From Curtobacterium sp. MMLR14_010 (GTDB lineage Bacteria > Actinomycetota > Actinomycetes > Actinomycetales > Microbacteriaceae): a DNA stretch of 64,000 nt. This document shows positions 18,239 to 26,850 of the stretch, piece by piece. Within the stretch, counting starts at the first letter, position 1; every line of letters begins with the position of its first letter. The position numbers and the translations under genes are program-made. The notes beneath the pieces are model-generated. The model was given only the letters and a program-made list of their open reading frames with translations. It had not been told where the DNA came from and searched no databases. The stretch is from contig NZ_MJGV01000002.1 of NCBI RefSeq assembly GCF_001865015.1, positions 99,475-163,474 on the forward strand, given 5' to 3'.

Positions 18239-19596
18239 CCCCGTTCCGGTGGCTGTCGATCCGGGCGCGCATCACGCTCGGCAGCGTCGTGATCGGCGCC
18301 GTCGTCCTGTCTGGGGTCGCCGTCGTCCTGCACGAGCAGATCGAGCACGCCACGCTCGAGGCGGACCGGTCGCTCGCCGCCGGGGACGCCGCGGCCTTCG
18401 TCGCGGACCTGCGTCAGGACCCGGAGGAGCCGCCGGACGTCCCCGCCGCCGACGTCCTGGTCGGCATCAGGACCGAGGGCGGCCGCTGGATCACGGACTC
18501 CCTGCCCGAGGACCTCCGACCCGTGCTGCCGCCGGGCATCCCCGACCGTACGGTCACCCTGCGGCTGCACACGGAGCGCCGGGTGGCGACGGTCATCGGC
18601 ACCCCGGTGACGAACGACCGCGGGACGTACGTCGTCTGGGCGGCGCACGACGGCCGCGCCGGTGAGGAGACGGTCGCCAGCGTCGACCGGTCCCTGGCGA
18701 TCGGCACGCTGCTGGCGCTCGCGGCCTTCGCTGGCACGGCCTGGCTGCTGACGACGCTCGCGCTGCGTCCCGTGTCGCGGATGCGCCGAACCGCCGAGCT
18801 GCTGAGCACCGGGGCCGTCGGCGGGCACCTGCCGATCGGGTCGTCCCAGGACGAGGTGGCCGAGCTCGCGCGCACCCTGAACGCCTTCATCGACCGGCAG
18901 CGGGAGAACACCGCCCGCGAGCAGCGGATGATCGCCGACGCGAGCCACGAGCTCCGGACGCCGCTCGCCGCCCTCACCGCGCGGCTCGAACTCGCGCATC
19001 GGGCCTCCGGTGACGCCGACGCCCTCGAGCGCGAACTCGACGCGGCGGAGGTCGACGCCGGACGGCTCGTCGCCCTGGCGAACACGATGCTCGAACTCAG
19101 TCGGCTCGACGAGCAGGGCCGGCCGCCGGAGACACCAGCCGCCGACCTGGTGACCGAGCTGATGGGGTCCGTTGACCGGATGCGCACCCTCGCGGGCCCT
19201 GGCGCGGACATCGACTTCGTGGTCGACGTCCCGGCACCCGGGGAGCAGTATCCGGTCGGATCGGCAGCGTTCGCACGCGTGGCCGACAACCTCGTCGCCA
19301 ACGCGGTCGCCGCGGGTGGTGCCGCCGTCGTCGTGCGGATCACGCTCCTGCAGGACGACACGCACGACCTGGTGCTGCGGGTCCTCGACGACGGCCCCGG
19401 CATCGCGGAGGCGTTCCTCCCGCGGGCCTTCGACCGGTTCACCCGCGCTGACCCGGCCCGTCGCTCGGGGCTCGGCGGCAGCGGGCTCGGCCTGGCACTG
19501 GTCCGGGCGACGGCGGAGCGGGGCGGCGGGTCCGTCCGGCTCGCGAACCGGCCCACCGGAGGCGCGCAGGCGGAGGTCCGGTTCCCCACGCGGTGA
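18235..19596 (+). CDS. Two-component sensor histidine kinase
   Basis: 453-aa membrane kinase paired with the preceding regulator. It has two transmembrane helices (ITLGSVVIGAVVLSGVAVVL near the N terminus and LAIGTLLALAAFAGTAWLL around residue 155) flanking an extracytoplasmic sensor of about 110 residues. A HAMP segment follows, then the H-box DASHELRTPLAALTARLE, the N-box VADNLVANAVAAGG, and the ATP-binding G-boxes LDDGPGIAE and GLGGSGLGLALV. Starts with GTG at 18235 in overlap with the regulator stop. Confidence 0.93.
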   Translation: MTPFRWLSIRARITLGSVVIGAVVLSGVAVVLHEQIEHATLEADRSLAAGDAAAFVADLRQDPEEPPDVPAADVLVGIRTEGGRWITDSLPEDLRPVLPPGIPDRTVTLRLHTERRVATVIGTPVTNDRGTYVVWAAHDGRAGEETVASVDRSLAIGTLLALAAFAGTAWLLTTLALRPVSRMRRTAELLSTGAVGGHLPIGSSQDEVAELARTLNAFIDRQRENTAREQRMIADASHELRTPLAALTARLELAHRASGDADALERELDAAEVDAGRLVALANTMLELSRLDEQGRPPETPAADLVTELMGSVDRMRTLAGPGADIDFVVDVPAPGEQYPVGSAAFARVADNLVANAVAAGGAAVVVRITLLQDDTHDLVLRVLDDGPGIAEAFLPRAFDRFTRADPARRSGLGGSGLGLALVRATAERGGGSVRLANRPTGGAQAEVRFPTR

Positions 19597-19830
19597 GTGC
19601 GGACGGGAGGCTCGTGGCCGGTCCCGCCTCGCATCGGATCGTCCGGAGGGACGCAGGACCCGACGACGCTGTCGGGCTCCCACGGGCGACTCACGATTCA
19701 GGGTGAGTGAGCCGCTGCTGCAGCACGGTCTTCGGGTGATCGTGCGGCATCCGAGGAGGTGTTCGGAGTGGTCGCCGGATCGGATTGGTCGGTCGGCAGA
19801 TCGATCTCCTGACCTGCACAGTGCGGTCGA
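19597..19830. other. Convergent gap with a half copy of the GGAGGCTCG hairpin
   Basis: GGACGGGAGGCTCGTGGCC at about 19602-19620 matches one arm of the hairpin family but the opposite arm is absent, so this looks like a decayed copy. The remainder, up to the convergent mntP stop, has only weak inverted repeats (GTCGGC with GCCGAC) and no gene that I can support. Confidence 0.5.
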
Positions 19831-20427
19831 TCAGCCGACGGGGCCGGCAGCCCCGACGGCACCGAGGACGCCGGTGTGCTCGAGCACGATCTGCACGCCG
19901 ATCAGGATGAGGACCACCCCGCCGACGACCTCCGCCGGACGCCCGAACCGCGCACCGACGCGCCGGCCGACGACCACGCCGACGAACGAGAGCACGGCGG
20001 TCGTGATGCCGATGAGCAGCACCGCCCAGCCGATGGACACCGGCAGGAAGGCCAGCGTCACCCCGACGGCGAGGGCGTCGATGCTCGTGGCGAGGGAGAG
20101 CACGAGGAGCTCGCGGACCGGCAGGCGGTCGGTGTCCTCCGCGTCGTCCTGACCCCCGCGGATGGCCTCCCAGAGCATCTTGCCGCCGACGAGCGCGAGC
20201 AGCCCGAAGGCCACCCAGTGGTCCACCCCGGCGATGTACTGCGCGAACGTGGTGCCGAGCAGCCACCCGACGAGGGGCATGCCGGCCTGGAAGACACCGA
20301 AGGCGACAGCGATGACGACGGCGTGCCGGACGTCGAACCGCCGCATGTGCAGGCCCTTGCCGAGCGCGACGGCGAAGGCGTCGGCGGAGACGCCGAGCGC
20401 GATGAGGAACAGGGCCCAGAACGACAT
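19831..20427 (-). CDS. mntP: MntP-type manganese efflux pump
   Basis: Exports Mn2+ across the cytoplasmic membrane. The 198-aa product has six hydrophobic helices and the duplicated family motifs: ALGVSADAFAVALGKGL in the first half and SLATSIDALAVGVTLAFL in the second, each with the conserved Asp used in metal transport. ATG at 20427. I looked for a yybP-ykoY manganese riboswitch in the leader and did not find its conserved core; the leader instead holds a 20-bp perfect palindrome (20532-20551). Confidence 0.92.
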   Translation of the reverse strand: MSFWALFLIALGVSADAFAVALGKGLHMRRFDVRHAVVIAVAFGVFQAGMPLVGWLLGTTFAQYIAGVDHWVAFGLLALVGGKMLWEAIRGGQDDAEDTDRLPVRELLVLSLATSIDALAVGVTLAFLPVSIGWAVLLIGITTAVLSFVGVVVGRRVGARFGRPAEVVGGVVLILIGVQIVLEHTGVLGAVGAAGPVG

Positions 20428-20531
20428 GGGGAACCTTCCGGGACGGGGGGATGCGGGACGCCATCGTCTCGGGACGGAACGATCCTGCCATCCGGATGAC
20501 GAGCCTCCGACCGGGAAATGCCTGATCAGCG

Positions 20532-20551
20532 GGATTCGTCGCGACGAATCC
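20532..20551. promoter_or_regulatory. 20-bp perfect palindrome upstream of mntP
   Basis: GGATTCGTCGCGACGAATCC, an uninterrupted palindrome 105 bp before the mntP start, in the region shared with the divergent flavoprotein gene. It is unusually AT-containing for this genome and has the size of a dimeric repressor site. Confidence 0.5.
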
Positions 20552-20590
20552 ACGGCGGAGGCGAGCCGAGCCTCCCGTCATCCTTCGTCA

Positions 20591-20602
20591 CGTCACGTGA
20601 CG
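20591..20602. promoter_or_regulatory. 12-bp palindrome upstream of the LLM monooxygenase gene
   Basis: CGTCACGTGACG, about 30 bp before the GTG start at 20633. Its position over a likely promoter suggests an operator; the binding protein is unknown. Confidence 0.4.
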
Positions 20603-20632
20603 GACGCGGGGAGCGGTCGTAGCGTCGCGCTC

Positions 20633-22039
20633 GTGACGGACACGACGAACCCCACCCGGCAGATCCGCTTCAACGCATTCGACATGAACTGCGTCGCCCA
20701 CCAGTCCTCGGGGCTGTGGCGCCACCCGCGCGACCGGTCCAGGGACTACCGCGACCTGACGTACTGGACGGACCTGGCGAAGACGCTGGAGCGCGGGGCG
20801 TTCGACGGCATCTTCATCGCCGACGTCCTCGGTACCTACGACGTGTACGGCGGGTCGAACGAGGCCGCGCTCCGCACCGGGTCGCAGGTGCCCGTGAACG
20901 ACCCGATCCTGCTCGTGTCCGCGATGGCCTCGGTGACCGAGCACCTCGGGTTCGGCATCACCGCCGGCACCGCCTACGAGCACCCCTACCCCTTCGCGCG
21001 GCGGGTCTCGACGCTCGACCACCTCACCAAGGGCCGCGTCGGCTGGAACGTCGTCACCGGGTACCTGCCGAGCGCCGCGCGGAACATGGGCCAGACCGAC
21101 CAGCTGAGCCACGACGACCGGTACGACGTCGCCGACGAGTACCTCGAGGTGCTCTACAAGCTGTGGGAGGGCTCGTGGGAGGACGACGCCGTCGTCGAGG
21201 ACCGCGAGACCGGTGTGTTCACCGACCCGTCGAAGGTGCACCCGATCGAACACCACGGCGAGCACTTCGACGTGCCGGGCATCCACCTGTCGGAGCCGTC
21301 GGTGCAGCGCACGCCGGTGATCTACCAGGCCGGGGCCTCGCCGCGGGGCATCGCGTTCGCGGCCGAGAACGCTGAGGCGGTCTTCGTCGGGGCGCCCACC
21401 CTGCCCCAGCTCACGGCGACGGTGACGAAGATCCGGGACGCCCTCGAAGCGGCTGGGCGTGACCGGTACGCGGCGAAGGTCTACACGCTGCTGACGGTGA
21501 TCACGGACGCCACCGACGAGCTCGCGCAGGCGAAGTACGAGGACTACCTGTCGTACGCGTCCGAGCTCGGCGCGCTCGTGCTGAACTCGGGCTGGATGGG
21601 CGTCGACCTGTCGCAGTGGGACCTCGACGAGCCGCTCGGGCAGGTCGACTCGAACGCGATCCAGTCGGCGGCGGCGAACATCTCCGCGGCGACCGGGTCG
21701 GACGGCTCCTCGTGGACCATCCGCGACCTCGCCCGGCACACGGCCATCGGCGGACTCGGTCCCGTGGCCGTCGGCGGCGGGGCCACGATCGCCACGCAGC
21801 TGCAGGAGATCCAGGAGCAGACCGACGTCGACGGGTTCAACCTGGCCTACGCCGTGACGCCGGGCACGTGGGAGGACGTCATCGAGTTCGTCGTCCCCGA
21901 GCTCCGGGCGCGGGGTGCCTACCCGGACGCGTACGTCGAGGGCTCGCTCCGCCACAAGCTGCACGGCCGCGGCGACCGGCTGCCGGACGAGCACCGCGGC
22001 GCGGGGTTCCGGGTGTCCAGTGGGGCGGCCGTAGGCTGA
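20633..22039 (+). CDS. FMN-dependent monooxygenase of the NtaA/SnaA/DszA group (luciferase-like)
   Basis: 468-aa flavin-dependent oxidoreductase of the bacterial luciferase superfamily, using reduced FMN from a separate reductase. The long form and the motifs MNCVAHQSSGLWRHP, FDGIFIADVLGTYDVYGGS, ITAGTAYEHPYPFARRVSTLDHLTKGRVGWNVVTGYLPSAARN and the FMN-phosphate loop IYQAGASPRGIAFAAENAEAVFVGAP match the NtaA/DszA/SnaA branch, which attacks amines, sulfones or related xenobiotics. GTG at 20633. No flavin reductase is adjacent. The substrate cannot be assigned. Confidence 0.88.
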   Translation: MTDTTNPTRQIRFNAFDMNCVAHQSSGLWRHPRDRSRDYRDLTYWTDLAKTLERGAFDGIFIADVLGTYDVYGGSNEAALRTGSQVPVNDPILLVSAMASVTEHLGFGITAGTAYEHPYPFARRVSTLDHLTKGRVGWNVVTGYLPSAARNMGQTDQLSHDDRYDVADEYLEVLYKLWEGSWEDDAVVEDRETGVFTDPSKVHPIEHHGEHFDVPGIHLSEPSVQRTPVIYQAGASPRGIAFAAENAEAVFVGAPTLPQLTATVTKIRDALEAAGRDRYAAKVYTLLTVITDATDELAQAKYEDYLSYASELGALVLNSGWMGVDLSQWDLDEPLGQVDSNAIQSAAANISAATGSDGSSWTIRDLARHTAIGGLGPVAVGGGATIATQLQEIQEQTDVDGFNLAYAVTPGTWEDVIEFVVPELRARGAYPDAYVEGSLRHKLHGRGDRLPDEHRGAGFRVSSGAAVG

Positions 22040-22043
22040 CCGG

Positions 22044-22592
22044 GTGATCGAGTCGTCCGTGGTCGTGCGTGCAGCCACCGCGGACGAGGACCCCGCCTGC
22101 GTCGACGTCTGGACGGCGGCCGTCGCAGCGCGGGACGGCGTGCCCGAGGACTCCGCGGTGCGGGTCCGGGCTGAGGCCAAGTTCGCGGTGCCCCGTGTGG
22201 CGTGCCTGGTGGCGTCGGCTGCGTCGGCGTCCGCGCGTTCGTCCGAGTCTGCGTCTTCTGGTCCCGATGGGTCGTCTTCCCCGCTCGACGGGTTCGTGCT
22301 CGTCACCGCACGCGGCACCGGCCGGCCGACGGACCCGTCCGACGCCGCCTACCTCTCGCTCCTGGCCGTGCGTCCCGACCTGCAGGCCCGCGGCGTCGGC
22401 CGCGCACTGCTCGTCGCCGCCGTCGAGGCGGCGGCGGCCGCCGGCCACCCAGCGGTGGTCCTGCACGCGCTCGCCGACAACCTCCCGGCCCTGCGGCTCT
22501 ACGAGGCGGCCGGCTTCCGGCCCACCGGCGTCACCTTCCCGCATGCCCTGACCGGGAGGCTCACCGCCACCTACGTCGTCGGCATGCCCTAG
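22044..22592 (+). CDS. GNAT-family N-acetyltransferase
   Basis: 182-aa acyl-CoA-dependent acetyltransferase. The acetyl-CoA loop is LLAVRPDLQARGVGRALLVAAVEAA, followed by the strand VVLHALADNLPALRLYEAAGFRPTG typical of GNAT C-terminal parts. A serine/alanine-rich insert (about residues 57-78) separates the first strand from the rest and is probably a surface loop. GTG at 22044, four bases after the preceding stop, suggests cotranscription with the flavoprotein gene. Acceptor substrate unknown. Confidence 0.87.
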   Translation: MIESSVVVRAATADEDPACVDVWTAAVAARDGVPEDSAVRVRAEAKFAVPRVACLVASAASASARSSESASSGPDGSSSPLDGFVLVTARGTGRPTDPSDAAYLSLLAVRPDLQARGVGRALLVAAVEAAAAAGHPAVVLHALADNLPALRLYEAAGFRPTGVTFPHALTGRLTATYVVGMP

Positions 22593-22603
22593 GCTCCCAC
22601 ACC

Positions 22604-22984
22604 GTGAGCAGCACTCCACGACGCCGTCGCGTCTCCAACGTCGTCTCCATCGGGGTCGTGGCGGCGCTGGCCGCCTCGCTGACCGGCTGCGGGCAGGGGA
22701 GCGGGGTCAAGGAGGACTACGCGCAGATCTGCCGCGACAACTCCACGCAGAAGCGTCTCCCTGACGACGACTGCAACAACCACGGCGGGCACGCCGGCTG
22801 GTACTACTTCCCGCTGCTGGCCCGCGGCGCGACGAAGGTGCCGGCGGTCGGCGCGAAGGCCACCGGTGGCGTCGACGCACTGCCGTCCGGCAAGACCGCG
22901 AAGTCCGGGCTGTCCTCGCGCGGCGGTGCCGTGTCGAAGGGCGGCTTCGGCGGGTCCGGGTCCAAGGGGGGCTTCGGCGGCTGA
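22604..22984 (+). CDS. Putative YgiB-like lipoprotein
   Basis: 126-aa secreted lipoprotein. A basic N terminus and hydrophobic stretch VVSIGVVAALAASLTGCG ends in the lipobox LTGC; the tail is Gly/Ser/Lys-rich with repeated GGFGG. The middle (CRDNSTQKRLPDDDCNN, GWYYFPL) resembles the DUF1190/YgiB group, and as in Escherichia coli ygiB-ygiC it precedes a glutathionylspermidine-synthase-like gene. GTG at 22604. Its stop codon overlaps the next start by one base. Function unknown in any organism that I can recall with certainty. Confidence 0.7.
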   Translation: MSSTPRRRRVSNVVSIGVVAALAASLTGCGQGSGVKEDYAQICRDNSTQKRLPDDDCNNHGGHAGWYYFPLLARGATKVPAVGAKATGGVDALPSGKTAKSGLSSRGGAVSKGGFGGSGSKGGFGG

Positions 22985-24285
22985 TGGAGCGCATCGAGTT
23001 CGCCCCGCGGCCCGACTGGGAGCGGAAGATCCAGCAGACCGGGCTCATCTACTCGCGGGCGCTCCGGGACGACGGCACCGTGGCCGAGTACTGGAACGAC
23101 GGCGCAGCGTACGTCTTCACGCTGCCCGAGGTCGAGGCGCTGGAACGCCAGACCGAGGAGCTGCACCGCATGTCGCTCGAGGCCGCGCGGTACATGGCGT
23201 CGGGGGCGCTCGGCACGCTCGGCCTCAGTGACGAGGCCTTCGAGCTCGCCGGGTGGTCGCTCGGCCAGGGGCAGCCCGACGTCTACGCCCGCTTCGACCT
23301 GGCGTACGACGGCGACGGCTCCCCGGCGAAGATGCTCGAGTACAACGGGGACACCCCGACCGGGCTGATCGAGGCCTCGGTCACGCAGTGGCACTGGTAC
23401 CGCGACCGGCTCGCCAGCGGGGACATCGCGGCCGACGCCGACCAGTGGAACGGGCTGCACGAGGCGCTCGTCGCGCGCTGGCGGACCCTGCTGCACCGGT
23501 CGCTCCGCGAGGGCGAGGGCGGGCGGCTGTTCGTCGCGCACTCGGACCTCGACACCTACGGCGAGGACTGGGACACGGTCGCGTACATGCGCGACCTCGC
23601 CGCCGAGGCCGGCTGGGAGCACACCGGCATCGAGATGAAGGACATCGGCTGGCACTCCGGGCAGCGCGCGTTCGTCGGCGTGCCGGAGCCCGAGGGGTCC
23701 TCGCGCAGCACGTTCGCCGTGCCGGGGGACACCCCTGGCATGCAGTACCCGGTGATCCGGAACCTGTTCAAGCTCTACCCGTGGGAGGACCTGCTCTCCG
23801 GGGACGACCGGGCCGAGGGGGACCAGGAGTTCGGCGACTTCCTGGTGTCCGACCGCGCGCGCGTCGGGCACTGGTACGAGCCCGCGTGGAAGACGTTCCT
23901 GTCGAACAAGCTGCTGCTGGTCGCACTGTGGCGGCTGTACCCGGGACACGAGAACCTGCTGCCGTCGTACACCGACGGGCCGAACGGCATGACGGACTAC
24001 GTCGTGAAGCCGGTCTTCGGGCGCGAGGGCGACGGCATCCGCGTGCACCGTGCGGACGGCTCGGTGCTCTCGAACGGCACGGAGTACCGCCGCCCGGGCC
24101 GCGGCGGCGAGCAGGTCTGGCAGCAGTACCACGAGCTGCCCGACTTCCCCGGCAGCGCGGGCTCGAACCACCCCGTGCTCGGGTCCTGGGTCGTCGACCA
24201 GGAGTCGTTCGGCGTCGGCATCCGGGAGTCCGACGGGCCGATCACCGACTACTTCTGCCGGTTCGCCCCCAACGTCATCGTCTGA
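22984..24285 (+). CDS. ATP-grasp ligase of the glutathionylspermidine synthase family (YgiC/YjfC-like)
   Basis: 433-aa ATP-dependent C-N ligase-like protein. Family hallmarks include FDLAYDGDGSPAKMLEYNGDTPTGLIEASVTQWHW, RNLFKLYPWEDLL, FLSNKLLLVALWRLYPGHENLLPSY and the ATP-grasp region YVVKPVFGREGDGI. It contains only the synthetase domain, without the amidase half of E. coli Gsp. Actinobacteria lack glutathionylspermidine, so the peptide and amine substrates must differ; a link to the lipoprotein partner encoded just upstream is inferred from the TGATG overlap. Its 3' end overlaps the convergent MarR gene by about 37 bp. Confidence 0.85.
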   Translation: MERIEFAPRPDWERKIQQTGLIYSRALRDDGTVAEYWNDGAAYVFTLPEVEALERQTEELHRMSLEAARYMASGALGTLGLSDEAFELAGWSLGQGQPDVYARFDLAYDGDGSPAKMLEYNGDTPTGLIEASVTQWHWYRDRLASGDIAADADQWNGLHEALVARWRTLLHRSLREGEGGRLFVAHSDLDTYGEDWDTVAYMRDLAAEAGWEHTGIEMKDIGWHSGQRAFVGVPEPEGSSRSTFAVPGDTPGMQYPVIRNLFKLYPWEDLLSGDDRAEGDQEFGDFLVSDRARVGHWYEPAWKTFLSNKLLLVALWRLYPGHENLLPSYTDGPNGMTDYVVKPVFGREGDGIRVHRADGSVLSNGTEYRRPGRGGEQVWQQYHELPDFPGSAGSNHPVLGSWVVDQESFGVGIRESDGPITDYFCRFAPNVIV

Positions 24286-24806
24286 CCCGGGGTCGCGTCC
24301 GGCGCCGGCGGCCTCGGCTGCGCGGTGAGACGGGCGTTCGCGGCTGCAGCTGCGGCGGTCATGCGCGCGAGGAACGCGATCACGACACGGGTCTCCGCGG
24401 GGTCGGTGCCCTGGACGGTCTCCGCGATCTCGGACCCGGCGAAGCCGAGGAACCGGGCGCTCTCCGCCCGGGCGGTGTCCGTCGGCCGGAGGGAGACCCG
24501 GCGTCGGTCGGTGCTCTCCCGGTGACGGGCGACGTGCCCGGCGGCTTCGAGCCGGTCGATCAGGATCGAGGTCGCCCCGGACGTCATGCCGATCTGCCGC
24601 GCCAGCCGCGCCGGCGACAGGGGATCGCCGGCCTGCTCCGCCCAGACGATCTGCCCGAGGGCGTTGGCGTCCGACACCGGCAGGTCCATCCAGGTCGACA
24701 GGTGCCGGTTCAGCTCGTCGAACGTCACCGCCCAGTCGCGGAGGCGGTGCATCACCGTGACCTGGTCGTCGTCCCAGTCGACGGACAGGGGATCGAGTCC
24801 GGGCAT
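24249..24806 (-). CDS. MarR-family transcriptional regulator
   Basis: 185-aa winged-helix repressor candidate. The DNA-binding core is SPARLARQIGMTSGATSILIDRLEAAGHVARHRESTDRRRVSLRPTDTA, with the basic wing DRRRV typical of MarR proteins. ATG at 24806. The gene is divergent from an FAD monooxygenase, with the palindrome CTTTAC-T-GTAAAG between them, so it probably represses that gene and itself until a small aromatic or antibiotic-like ligand binds. The C-terminal tail extends through the end of the convergent ATP-grasp gene. Confidence 0.88.
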   Translation of the reverse strand: MPGLDPLSVDWDDDQVTVMHRLRDWAVTFDELNRHLSTWMDLPVSDANALGQIVWAEQAGDPLSPARLARQIGMTSGATSILIDRLEAAGHVARHRESTDRRRVSLRPTDTARAESARFLGFAGSEIAETVQGTDPAETRVVIAFLARMTAAAAAANARLTAQPRPPAPDATPGQTMTLGANRQK

Positions 24807-24830
24807 CCAGGTTCCTTTGCTGTGTAGTGT

Positions 24831-24843
24831 CTTTACTGTAAAG
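24831..24843. promoter_or_regulatory. Candidate MarR operator
   Basis: CTTTAC-T-GTAAAG, a perfect 6-bp inverted repeat around one base, in one of the few AT-rich patches of the window and midway between the divergent MarR and FAD monooxygenase genes. Confidence 0.6.
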
Positions 24844-24905
24844 CATGACGGGTGGCGCAGACAGCGCGAGCCCGTCCCGCACAGTCCCGCACAGAGGAGC
24901 AGCGC

Positions 24906-26141
24906 ATGACCGCACGGCACGCAGTGATCTCCGGAGCCAGCATCGCAGGCCTGTCCGCCGCATGGTGGCTCCGTCACACCGGATGGGACGTCACCGTCGT
25001 CGAACGGGCCCCGGCCTTCCGCGACGGCGGACAGAACGTCGACGTCCGCGGGGTCGCCCGCGAGGTGCTCGACCGGATGGGCCTCGTCGACGCGGTCCGG
25101 GCGGTGAACACGACCGAGACGGGCACCGTGCTCGTCGACCGCGACGGACGCGTCACCACCGAGCTGCCGTCGGACGGTCCGGACGGGGCCACCGCCGAGC
25201 TCGAGGTGCTCCGCGGGGACTTCGCGCGGGTGGTCCTCGACGACCTCCCCGACGGGGTGCAGTTCGTCTACGGCGAGACGATCCAGGACGTCGAGGACGG
25301 TGCCGCGAGCGTCGTGCCGGACCGCGTGACGATCACGACCAGTGCCGGCCGGGTCCTGCACGCCGACCTGCTCGTGATCGCCGAGGGGGTGCGCTCGCGG
25401 ACGCGCGACCGGGTCTTCACGGAGGACGGCGACGTGGACGAGCGGGACCTCGGCGTGACGATGGTGTTCGGGACGATCCCGAGGATCCCCTCCGACGACG
25501 ACCGTTGGCGCTGGTACACGGCGGTCGGTGGGCGTCAGGTGCACCTGCGTCCCGATCCGTACGGCACGACCCGGGCGATCCTGGCGCACGCCGGGGTCGA
25601 CGACCTCGTCGGGCTCGACCGGGCGGCGATGCTCGCGAAGCTCCGGGACCGGTACGCCGACGCCGGATGGCAGACCGAGCGTGTGCTCGACGGGTTCGCG
25701 GACTCCGACGACGTGTACCTCGACGAGCTGACCCAGATCCGGATGCCGCGGTGGCAGCGCGGTCGCGTCTGCGTGATCGGGGACGCTGCCTGGTGCGTCA
25801 CGCCGATGGGCGGGGGAGGAGCCTCACTCGCGCTCACGAGCGGCTACGTGCTCGCCGCGTCGCTGCAGGCTGTCGACCGGGGCGACGCGCTCACCCAGGC
25901 TGACCTCGATCGGGCGTTCGTGTCCTTCGACGAGTGGCTGCGGCCGCTGGTCGACCAGATCCAGGGCATCCCGAAGGGCATCGTGCACTTCGCCTACCCG
26001 CAGACCCGACTCGGTCTGGCTGCCCGACGGGTCGCCGACCGGGTGCTGATGTCGAAGCTCTTCGCCCCGGTCACGGCGAAGCTCACCCGCGTGGCCGACA
26101 CCGACCGGCCGCTGCCGGAGGTGAGCGTCGTCCGGTCCTGA
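24906..26141 (+). CDS. FAD-dependent monooxygenase (aromatic hydroxylase / TetX-like)
   Basis: 411-aa class A flavoprotein monooxygenase. It has the dinucleotide motif ISGASIAGLSAAWWLRHTGWDVTVVER at the N terminus, a middle substrate domain, and the second FAD motif VCVIGDAAWCVTPMGGGGASLAL (GD...P). Such enzymes hydroxylate phenolic or tetracycline-like compounds with NAD(P)H and O2. ATG at 24906 with GAGGAGCA upstream. Divergent from a MarR regulator with a shared operator candidate, which points to induction by a toxic or antibiotic-like substrate. The actual substrate is unknown. Confidence 0.88.
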   Translation: MTARHAVISGASIAGLSAAWWLRHTGWDVTVVERAPAFRDGGQNVDVRGVAREVLDRMGLVDAVRAVNTTETGTVLVDRDGRVTTELPSDGPDGATAELEVLRGDFARVVLDDLPDGVQFVYGETIQDVEDGAASVVPDRVTITTSAGRVLHADLLVIAEGVRSRTRDRVFTEDGDVDERDLGVTMVFGTIPRIPSDDDRWRWYTAVGGRQVHLRPDPYGTTRAILAHAGVDDLVGLDRAAMLAKLRDRYADAGWQTERVLDGFADSDDVYLDELTQIRMPRWQRGRVCVIGDAAWCVTPMGGGGASLALTSGYVLAASLQAVDRGDALTQADLDRAFVSFDEWLRPLVDQIQGIPKGIVHFAYPQTRLGLAARRVADRVLMSKLFAPVTAKLTRVADTDRPLPEVSVVRS

Positions 26142-26342
26142 TCCCGGTGCCGGTCCCGGTCCTGGTCCGGGGCGTGGAGCCGGTGCGACCGTTTCCTCGA
26201 CGCCACCTGACGGATCTGGTTCTCGAACTCCGATGATCGCGAACCGGATCCGTCACGGCCCGGGGCCGGGTCGTGTTCCCCGTGCGCGGTCCGTGGCCTG
26301 ATCGTGATCCCGCTCAACGTCTGAGGATGATTCACTGCAGCC

Positions 26343-26825
26343 ATGGAATGGACGACGGGCGCGCGGGCGAGCACGCGCAGACCACGGGCACGGGCGCGTC
26401 GACGAGCAGTGACCCCGGTGATCGGCGTCCCGGCGCTGGTGCTCGTCCTCACGCTGTCGGGCTGCGGGGTCGTCGGGTCGAGTGCCGCGGGCTCGTGTGC
26501 CCCCAAGGAGATCGAGCTCGGGGACTCGTCCCTGCACCCCGGTGGTGCAGTCGAGCTCAGCGTCGACTGGATGACCGCGACGTGCGAGGACACGGGTGGC
26601 GTGAACCGGGCGGCCGAGGACGTCGCGGTGTCCGTCACCCCGGCGTCCACGGGGCACGAGTACGTGCTGGCCACGGTGGACCGGGCCGTCGGCGAGCGGC
26701 ACACCGTCCGTGGGCGGTTCACCCTGCCGGCCGACCTGCCCCTGGGCGACGCGACGCTCGCCGTGACGCTGCACATGGGCGACCGCGCGGAGGCGTCCCG
26801 GACGGTCACGATCACGGCTCCCTGA
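26343..26825 (+). CDS. Secreted lipoprotein, function unknown
   Basis: 160-aa protein with an Arg-rich N terminus (RARARRRAVTP), a hydrophobic core PVIGVPALVLVLTLSGCG ending in the lipobox LSGC, and a mature part of beta-strand character (FTLPADLPLGDATLAVTLHMGDRAEASRTVTI) that reads like a small immunoglobulin-like domain. Two cysteines in the mature part (SCAPKE, TATCEDTG) could form a disulfide. I do not recognise a family. ATG at 26343. Confidence 0.7.
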   Translation: MEWTTGARASTRRPRARARRRAVTPVIGVPALVLVLTLSGCGVVGSSAAGSCAPKEIELGDSSLHPGGAVELSVDWMTATCEDTGGVNRAAEDVAVSVTPASTGHEYVLATVDRAVGERHTVRGRFTLPADLPLGDATLAVTLHMGDRAEASRTVTITAP

Positions 26826-26850
26826 CGAGCCACGACGACCGGACCGGACC

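Noticed and set aside
20428-20632. Possible yybP-ykoY manganese riboswitch before mntP
   Set aside because: I could not find the conserved core; only palindromes and short stems are present.
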